Assembly (NCBI GenBank): GCA_903871575.1
Contig: CAIQHJ010000126.1
Location: 1 to 44,505 of the forward strand
DNA from: an uncultured Bacteroidota bacterium
GTDB lineage: Bacteria; Bacteroidota; Bacteroidia; Chitinophagales; Chitinophagaceae
DNA length: 44,505 bases
Reading direction: 5' to 3'
In this document: positions 37,936-44,505 of the stretch, piece by piece
How the letters are laid out: each line of letters begins with the position of its first letter
How positions within the stretch are numbered: the stretch's first letter is position 1
Position numbers and translations under genes: made by a program
The notes under the pieces: generated by a model
What the model was told of the DNA's origin: nothing
Database searches by the model: none
What the model saw: only the letters and a program-made list of their open reading frames with translations

Positions 37936-39456
37936 TTGAGCGGCATCAAAAAATTAGCAGGGCAAACACTATGGTATGGATTGCCAACCATCGCTAGTCG
38001 TTTCCTAGGATATTTAATGAATATGGCATTGCCATTTTTTATCGCCCTTCCCGAAAAAACTGCAGATTTAGTGCAAGTGTACACCCTCATTCCTTTTTTA
38101 AATGTGTTGTATGCCTATGGAATGGAAACGGCTTATTTTAGATTTTCGCAAACACACGATAAATCCAAACTATACAGCACACTTTCAATCTCTTTATTTT
38201 TAAGCACCATTTTTTTTAGTGTGATTTTATTTTGGCAAAAAAGCAATATTGCCAACGTGGTAGATTTGAACAACCATCCCAATTATTTGCTTTGGATGAT
38301 TGCCATAATTGCTATTGATAATCTAAACACCTTGCCTTTTGCAAAACTCCGACAAGAGAACAGGCCTAAACGATATGCATTTGCGAGAATAGCAGGTATT
38401 GTCATCAATCTTTCAACAGTTATTTTCTTTTTGGGTTTTATGCCTGCTTTTGCCAGCTCCCATCCAAATCATTTTTTAACCAGTTGGTACGACCCCAATT
38501 TAGGGATTGGATATTATTTGATTGGAAATGTTTTGGGTAGTGTGTTTACATTGATGGTATTGTCGAAAGAGCTTGGTCAAATCAAATTTCAATTCAGTTT
38601 TTCATTATGGAAAGAAGTGATGCGATACAGTGCTCCATTGATTATTGTTGGATTGGGCGGAATGGTGAATGATGTGTTGAGCAGATTGATTTACCGGCAT
38701 GTGGTTGATTTACCTGCGATGGAGGCAGATCATGAACTCGGTATTTTTGCAAATGTTTTTCGATTGGCGTTGTTGATAACAATCATGATACAAGCATTTC
38801 GGATGGCAGCAGAGCCTTTCTTTTTTAATCAAAGTAAGCAAGAAGATGCGCCAAAAACCTATGCTCGGGTGATGAAGTTTTTTGTTATTGCCTGTTGCTT
38901 TATGTTTTTGTTTATTGGATTGTTTTTGGATGTATTTAAATGGGTATTTACAACTTTGGCAAATCCCAGATGGGCAGAAGGTTTAGAAGTTGTGCCCTTG
39001 TTGGCTTTGGGAAATATCTTTCTGGGAATTTATTACAATTTGAGTGTGTGGTACAAATTAACCAACAAGAATTCCTACGGTGCTGTCATTACAATTGTAG
39101 GCGCAGCCATCACCATTGTTTTGAATATTGCCTTGATTCCTAAGTTGCATTATGCGGGAGCTGCATTGGCAACATTTTGTTGTTATTTGTTTATGATGAT
39201 ATCAAGTTATATGCTTGGACAAAAACATTATCCTATCCCATACGCAGTGAAAAAACTTACTGCATACATTGTTTTGGTAGTACTCATTTATCTAGCGCAC
39301 ATTGGGCTCAATTGGATTGTAAAAGACCAGTTGTGGTTTTCTGTTTCAACAGGTTTGGTGATGCTCGTCTTGTTTACGCGTTTTGTTTTAAAAGTGGAGG
39401 CAAGGGAGCTGGTGAAAATGCCTATTCTAGGAAGATTTATAAAAAAGAAAATGTAA
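37936..39456 (+). CDS. Polysaccharide biosynthesis/oligosaccharide flippase family membrane protein
   Basis: 506 aa polytopic; SGIKKLAGQTLWYGLPTIASRFLGYLMN start typical of Wzx/MOP family; TTG start. Confidence 0.8.
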   Translation: MSGIKKLAGQTLWYGLPTIASRFLGYLMNMALPFFIALPEKTADLVQVYTLIPFLNVLYAYGMETAYFRFSQTHDKSKLYSTLSISLFLSTIFFSVILFWQKSNIANVVDLNNHPNYLLWMIAIIAIDNLNTLPFAKLRQENRPKRYAFARIAGIVINLSTVIFFLGFMPAFASSHPNHFLTSWYDPNLGIGYYLIGNVLGSVFTLMVLSKELGQIKFQFSFSLWKEVMRYSAPLIIVGLGGMVNDVLSRLIYRHVVDLPAMEADHELGIFANVFRLALLITIMIQAFRMAAEPFFFNQSKQEDAPKTYARVMKFFVIACCFMFLFIGLFLDVFKWVFTTLANPRWAEGLEVVPLLALGNIFLGIYYNLSVWYKLTNKNSYGAVITIVGAAITIVLNIALIPKLHYAGAALATFCCYLFMMISSYMLGQKHYPIPYAVKKLTAYIVLVVLIYLAHIGLNWIVKDQLWFSVSTGLVMLVLFTRFVLKVEARELVKMPILGRFIKKKM

Positions 39457-39477
39457 CCTATTTTTCAAAAAAGGCAT

Positions 39478-39545
39478 AAAAAAAGGGCCAAGATAAAAAT
39501 CTAGCCCCGCTTTAAAATCCAATATCCTATGAAAAACCGAGGTAA
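39478..39545 (-). ncRNA. Structured repeat element copy 2; possible 3' end of a minus-strand small RNA, or terminator downstream of icmF
   Basis: Minus strand GGGGCTAGATTTTTATCTTGGCCCTTTTTTT; near-identical to 32627-32695 with a compensatory stem change. Confidence 0.55.
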
Positions 39546-39674
39546 AAGTATAAGAGATTTCCTATCCTTCAAAGTCTTTTTGAACACAATTTACTTTCGT
39601 GTATAAATGCATCAAACTCGTGTGAATTCAATTCAATATTATGACCTCTTCTATTGTATAAACTCAACACATCA

Positions 39675-42600
39675 TTACATATTTCTGCGATATTGACCCC
39701 CTACTTTGTATAGTGCATTGGTGATTTGACCTAGGCTACAACATTTTACTGTTTCCATCAAGGCTTCAAATAAATTGCCATTGTTGATGGCAACTTGTTG
39801 CAGGTGTTGTAGCAATTTTTCGGATTTATCCTGATGTCTATTTTGGAATGCCAATAAGGTTGAAATCTGCAATTCTTTTTCTGCTTCGGTAGATCTAATC
39901 ACTTCAGAGGGCAAGATGGTAGGAGATCCTTTTTTACTTAAGAAAGTATTCACGCCCACGATTGGATATTCGCCAGTATGTTTCATGGTTTCGTAATGCA
40001 AACTTTCTTCTTGAATTTTATTGCGTTGATACATTCTTTCCATAGCGCCCAACACACCACCTCTTTCAGTAATGCGGTTAAATTCTGTCATCACTGCATC
40101 TTCTACTAAATCGGTAAGTTCTTCAATTAGAAATGCGCCTTGGTTTGGATTTTCGTTTTTGGCGGTGCCCAGTTCTCTGTTGATGATTAATTGAATGGCC
40201 ATTGCTCTTCTTACACTTTCTTCGGTTGGTGTAGTTATCGCCTCATCGTATGCGTTAGTATGTAAAGAATTGCAGTTGTCGTATATCGCGTACAATGCCT
40301 GTAAGGTTGTTCTGATGTCATTGAAGTCGATTTCCTGTGCATGTAAACTTCTGCCACTCGTTTGAATATGGTACTTCAATTTTTGACTTCTGCTGTTGGC
40401 CTTGTATTTATTCTTCATCGCCTTTGCCCAAATGCGTCTAGCTACGCGGCCAATTACACTGTATTCTGGATCCATGCCGTTGCTAAAAAAGAAGGAGAGG
40501 TTTGGAGCAAAATCATCAATGTTCATGCCTCTGCTCAAATAATATTCTACATATGTGAAACCATTGGCCAATGTAAATGCCAGCTGTGTGATAGGATTGG
40601 CGCCAGCTTCAGCAATATGGTATCCGCTGATGCTCACACTATAAAAATTTTCAACTTGGTGTTCGATGAAATATTGTTGAACATCTCCCATCAATTTCAA
40701 AGCAAATTCTGTAGAAAAGATACAAGTGTTTTGTGCTTGGTCTTCTTTTAAAATATCGGCTTGCACTGTTCCTCTAACGGTTGACAATGCGGTAGCTTTT
40801 ATTTTTTCGTACACTTCTTTAGGCAACACATCTTCTCCACTTAAGCCCAATAACCTCAATCCTAAACCATTGTTTCCAGGTGGCAGTTCTCCATCCATTT
40901 TTCCATGAGCTGGTAATACGGGATTATTGTTTATGCCTACATATTTGGGTAATGCATTGATATTGAATTTTGATTCTATGATCTCGTTTACAGTATCGCT
41001 TAGTTGATTTTCGATGATGTATTTTTCGCATTGTTGGTCGATGGCAGCATTCATGAAAAAAGCTAAAAGAATTGGAGCCGGACCATTAATAGTCATGCTT
41101 ACAGAAGTTTTGGGATCACACAAATCGAAACCGCTGTATAGTTTTTTTGCATCATCTACGGTTGCAATACTCACGCCGCTGTTGCCAATTTTCCCATAGA
41201 TATCTGGACGAATCGCAGGGTCTTCACCGTATAATGTAACACTGTCAAATGCAGTACTGAGGCGCTTTGCGGGCTGTCCAACACTCACATAATGGAAACG
41301 ACGGTTGGTTCTTTCGGGACCACCTTCACCTGCAAACATTCTGGTAGGATCTTCCCCATCTCTTTTCAATGGAAATACGCCTGCAGTATACGGATATTCA
41401 CCTGGAACATTTTCTTGCAATTGCCATTTTAAAATATCACCCCAATCTTGATACCTGGGCAAATACACTTTAGCAATCAATGAACCGGACAAACTTTTAT
41501 ACGTGAGTGGTTGTTTGATGATTTTATCTCTAACCTGAAATTCATAAAAGGGTTGTTGATAGCGATGTTGTATAGCTGGCCAGTTTTCAATTCTTTTTTT
41601 ATTTTCTGGTGTAAGCAAAGTTTGAATGTTGCTGATGGCAGATTGAATAGAATTATTTGCGGCAGAATCTTTTATCAATTGAGTTGCACCGTGTAATTGG
41701 TACCATTGGGTTGCCAACTTACTTTGTGCCACAACATGCGCATCGTAAGCCTGAATGGTTTCTGCGATTTCAGAAAGATATCTTACTCTTGCGGGTGGGA
41801 TGATGGTGGAAGCGGAAAAAGACGCTGTGATAATCTGCTCGTTTTTAACTGAAAAATCAACGCTCGTTTTTTTTGTAATTGTTTGCATGAGTAATGCAAA
41901 AAGTTGGTTGATTCCAGCGTCGTTAAATTGAGCAGCAATTGAACCAACGATTGGCAACTGTTCATCTTTCGCATCCCAAAGACCATGATTGCGTTTGTAT
42001 TGTTTGCGTACATCATGCAATGCATCCAATGCGCCGGCTTTGTCAAATTTGTTTACACAAACCAAGTCAGCATAGTCGAGCATATTTATTTTTTCGAGCT
42101 GAGAAGGTGCGCCATATTCAGGCGTCATTACATACATGCTTACGTTGCAATAATCCAAGATAGAAGCATCGCTTTGACCAACGCCAGCGGATTCGAGAAT
42201 GATAAAATCATATCCTGCAACTTTGCAAATGTCAATTGCATCTTGAACATATTTGCTGAGTGCCTTATCGCTTTCGCGGGTTGCCAAACTGCGCATGTAT
42301 GCACGTGGAGAAGAAATGGCATTCATTCTGATTCTGTCGCCCAACAATGCACCGCCGGTTTTTTTCTTTGATGGATCAACAGAAATAACTGCAATCGTTT
42401 TGTCTGTATACTGTTGTAAAAAACGTCTAACGATTTCATCAGTAACGGAAGACTTTCCGGCACCACCCGTTCCCGTTATGCCTAAAACTGGTGTTTGAAT
42501 AGTAGAAAGAAAATCAGGATCTACGCCATCGAATTGGTCGTTTTCTGCTAGGGTTATTTTTCTTGCAACCAACCGAATATCCTTCACTTCACCTAAGGTC

Positions 42601-43058
42601 ATTGGTTTGGAAAAATCGCCTTTATCATTCAAATTAAAATCGCATTGTTTGATTACATCTTCAATCATACCTTCCAAACCCATTGCTCTGCCATCATCAG
42701 GAGAATAAACTCTTGTGATGCCATATTGATGCAATTCATCAATTTCAGCTGGCAGGATGGTACCGCCACCGCCGCCAAATATTTTAATATGTCCACAACC
42801 ATTCTCTTCTAATAAATCTTTCATGTATTTAAAGAACTCAACGTGACCGCCTTGATAACTTGTGATGGCGATACCTTGTACATCTTCTTCAATGGCACAT
42901 TCAACAATTTCAGCTACGCTTCTGTTGTGGCCCAGGTGAATAATTTCGGCACCTTTACTTTGAAGGATTCTGCGCATAATATTGATGGCTGCATCGTGAC
43001 CATCAAACAAGGATGCGGCAGTAACAATTCTAACTTTTTGTTGTGTTGAGAAGCTCAT
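39675..43058 (-). CDS. icmF: Fused acyl-CoA mutase (IcmF type: B12-binding + MeaB-like GTPase + mutase domain)
   Basis: 1127 aa; N-terminal B12-binding domain ([28 protein letters not shown]), GTPase [13 protein letters not shown], mutase domain [56 protein letters not shown]. Confidence 0.88.
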   Translation of the reverse strand: MSFSTQQKVRIVTAASLFDGHDAAINIMRRILQSKGAEIIHLGHNRSVAEIVECAIEEDVQGIAITSYQGGHVEFFKYMKDLLEENGCGHIKIFGGGGGTILPAEIDELHQYGITRVYSPDDGRAMGLEGMIEDVIKQCDFNLNDKGDFSKPMTLGEVKDIRLVARKITLAENDQFDGVDPDFLSTIQTPVLGITGTGGAGKSSVTDEIVRRFLQQYTDKTIAVISVDPSKKKTGGALLGDRIRMNAISSPRAYMRSLATRESDKALSKYVQDAIDICKVAGYDFIILESAGVGQSDASILDYCNVSMYVMTPEYGAPSQLEKINMLDYADLVCVNKFDKAGALDALHDVRKQYKRNHGLWDAKDEQLPIVGSIAAQFNDAGINQLFALLMQTITKKTSVDFSVKNEQIITASFSASTIIPPARVRYLSEIAETIQAYDAHVVAQSKLATQWYQLHGATQLIKDSAANNSIQSAISNIQTLLTPENKKRIENWPAIQHRYQQPFYEFQVRDKIIKQPLTYKSLSGSLIAKVYLPRYQDWGDILKWQLQENVPGEYPYTAGVFPLKRDGEDPTRMFAGEGGPERTNRRFHYVSVGQPAKRLSTAFDSVTLYGEDPAIRPDIYGKIGNSGVSIATVDDAKKLYSGFDLCDPKTSVSMTINGPAPILLAFFMNAAIDQQCEKYIIENQLSDTVNEIIESKFNINALPKYVGINNNPVLPAHGKMDGELPPGNNGLGLRLLGLSGEDVLPKEVYEKIKATALSTVRGTVQADILKEDQAQNTCIFSTEFALKLMGDVQQYFIEHQVENFYSVSISGYHIAEAGANPITQLAFTLANGFTYVEYYLSRGMNIDDFAPNLSFFFSNGMDPEYSVIGRVARRIWAKAMKNKYKANSRSQKLKYHIQTSGRSLHAQEIDFNDIRTTLQALYAIYDNCNSLHTNAYDEAITTPTEESVRRAMAIQLIINRELGTAKNENPNQGAFLIEELTDLVEDAVMTEFNRITERGGVLGAMERMYQRNKIQEESLHYETMKHTGEYPIVGVNTFLSKKGSPTILPSEVIRSTEAEKELQISTLLAFQNRHQDKSEKLLQHLQQVAINNGNLFEALMETVKCCSLGQITNALYKVGGQYRRNM

Positions 43059-43195
43059 GACAAATGCTGATTAAGTGAAATAATCAAAAACTGGCGTATT
43101 AGATATAATTTAAAATAAATCCATGTAACCCCATGGTTTTAATTATTGGGCCAAAATTACAGATAAAAATGTGCAAAAAATCTAAAAATAGGAAA

Positions 43196-43951
43196 TTAAG
43201 AACGCATGCGAAAGGTAAGGGCGGCGAAATCATCAATGCTCAAAGCTTCGGCTCTTTTGTTGAAAATGTCTTCTTGTAAAACTTCTGTTGTAAACTGACC
43301 CTTGAGGGCATTTCTGAGTGTCTTTCTACGTTGGTTAAACGCAGTTTTCACAAGAACCCAATAAGCACGATCTGACTTTACCAATAGCGGCTCTTTTCTT
43401 CTGGTAAAACGTACCATTCCGCTCATTACTTTTGGAGGAGGATTGAAACTATCTGGAGGAACATCAAACAAATATTCTACATCATAATAGGCCTGCACCA
43501 AAGCAGATAAGACGCCATATACTTTGGAGCCTTCTTTCGAAGCGGCGCGGGCAGCCACTTCTTTTTGAAACATTCCAATCACAACAGGCACATATTCTTT
43601 CCATTCTAAAATTTTGAAAACAATTTGTGTGGAAATATTGTAAGGGAAATTTCCAATAACTACAAAAGGGTCTTGGAAAGGCATCTCAATTTGTAAGAAA
43701 TCGCCTCCAATAATTTTGTTTTGAATGGAGGGATATTGTTTGTTGAGATAGTTTATTTTTTCGTCGTCCAATTCTACTGCTTTGAAATCTATATCTGGGA
43801 TTTGCAATAAGTGTTTCGTTAGAGCGCCCGCACCTGGACCAACTTCGAGTAGTTTATCAAAAGCATGGGCCTTTAATGCCGCAAGGATTTTTTGTATAAT
43901 CAGATCGTCTTTCAAAAAATGTTGGCCTAGCGATTTTTTTAGCGTATACAT
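43196..43951 (-). CDS. rsmA: 16S rRNA (adenine(1518/1519)-N6) dimethyltransferase
   Basis: MYTLKKSLGQHFLKDDLIIQKIL, LEVGPGAGALTKHLL, VIGNFPYNISTQIVFKIL, TAFNQRRKTLRNAL; start at 43951 rather than 44047. Confidence 0.94.
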   Translation of the reverse strand: MYTLKKSLGQHFLKDDLIIQKILAALKAHAFDKLLEVGPGAGALTKHLLQIPDIDFKAVELDDEKINYLNKQYPSIQNKIIGGDFLQIEMPFQDPFVVIGNFPYNISTQIVFKILEWKEYVPVVIGMFQKEVAARAASKEGSKVYGVLSALVQAYYDVEYLFDVPPDSFNPPPKVMSGMVRFTRRKEPLLVKSDRAYWVLVKTAFNQRRKTLRNALKGQFTTEVLQEDIFNKRAEALSIDDFAALTFRMRS

Positions 43952-43980
43952 AGGACGCAAAGGTAAGGGGAAGATGGTTA

Positions 43981-44017
43981 CTGGATGCTGGATGCTGGAT
44001 GCTGGATGCCGGATAGC
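43981..44017 (-). repeat. GCTGGAT (=ATCCAGC) heptamer array upstream of rsmA
   Basis: CTGGATGCTGGATGCTGGATGCTGGATGCCGGATAGC; reverse complement of the 15.6-kb heptamer. Confidence 0.9.
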
Positions 44018-44100
44018 TTTATCAGTTTGCAAGTAATGCATCATCAAGAATCTGAAAGTCTTCTCCGTAATGTCTCCTGCAAAGCACGTTGAGTATGGAT

Positions 44101-44139
44101 ATAGCTGGATAGGCTGGATAGGCTAGATAGGCTAGATAA
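44101..44139 (-). repeat. GCTGGATAG nonamer array (same heptamer core with 2-nt spacer)
   Basis: ATAGCTGGATAGGCTGGATAGGCTAGATAGGCTAGATAA. Confidence 0.88.
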
Positions 44140-44320
44140 TGATTGATAAGAAAAAAGGTAATGAAAATAATTATTGGTTTGGTATGACAATCAAATTCAA
44201 TAATGCCAAATGTGTTTGTTACATAACAAGATTGACAGAACAATTGGCTAAGATGTTTAGAAAAATGAGCAGAAAAAGGGAGTGAATAAATTTAATGTGT
44301 GCGTAAATAAAATGTAGTTT

Positions 44321-44371
44321 AAATATTTGGCTATCTCAGTTCTGAGGACGTAATATTGCAATATTGCATAA
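44321..44371 (+). repeat. Dispersed palindromic repeat, copy 2
   Basis: AAATATTTGGCTATCTCAGTTCTGAGGACGTAATATTGCAATATTGCATA. Confidence 0.85.
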
Positions 44372-44446
44372 TCGAAATTAGATAAAAGTCAATACAGTAT
44401 TGCATTTCATAAAAAATAGCAACATAAAATTGGTTAATGAATAAAC

Positions 44447-44505
44447 ATCAGTGAAAATATTTGGCTATCTCAGTTCCAGGGACGTAATATTGCAATTTTG
44501 CAAAA
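44447..44505 (+). repeat. Dispersed palindromic repeat, copy 3 (runs to window edge)
   Basis: ATCAGTGAAAATATTTGGCTATCTCAGTTCCAGGGACGTAATATTGCAATTTTGCAAAA. Confidence 0.85.

Noticed and set aside
1626-43049. Numerous 60-140 aa ORFs antisense to long genes (e.g. 4118-4540 +, 11897-12403 +, 30123-30488 -, 40362-40751 +)
   Set aside because: They sit opposite well-identified conserved genes and contain no recognisable motifs; expected by chance.
44022-44243. 73-aa ORF with LAYLAYPAYPA
   Set aside because: Created by the GCTGGATAG repeats; no independent coding evidence.

Overview
This window is a Bacteroidota chromosome segment, probably Chitinophagaceae-like judging from gene content (gldD/gldE, porX, an lpxC-fabZ fusion, long-form IspG, TAnnTTTG-like promoters). 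Most of it is housekeeping: nadB (cut by the left edge), ispG, gldD/gldE, ssb, mutY, HU, rng, tig, tRNA-Leu(UAG), relA/spoT, an acyl-CoA dehydrogenase, porX, lpxD/lpxC-fabZ/lpxA, ald, tsaE, a Cu P-type ATPase, recQ, an OmpR-type regulator, ruvB, arfB-like, an MbnP/MbnH-like pair, a flippase, an IcmF-type mutase and rsmA. The less ordinary content is mostly non-coding. (i) A ~710 bp higher-order tandem array at 26081-26790 has alternating ~61 bp A/B monomers forming ~122 bp dimers, each with a hairpin that in the B monomers pairs only in plus-strand RNA. (ii) A ~60 bp palindromic dispersed element occurs three times, once next to that array and twice at the right edge. (iii) A ~60 bp near-identical element at 32.6 kb and 39.5 kb has a covarying stem that reads as an intrinsic terminator on the minus strand, so it may be the 3' end of a small RNA. 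(iv) ATCCAGC/GCTGGAT heptamer arrays occur at 15.6 kb and 44 kb. Protein-level oddities are a class D beta-lactamase-like lipoprotein whose S-x-x-K motif reads A-S-F-D, a one-base homopolymer frameshift in a GGGPS/PcrB-family gene, and an unlisted 29-aa basic protein resembling bS22/AURKAIP1. All assignments come from reading the sequence; no database search was run.
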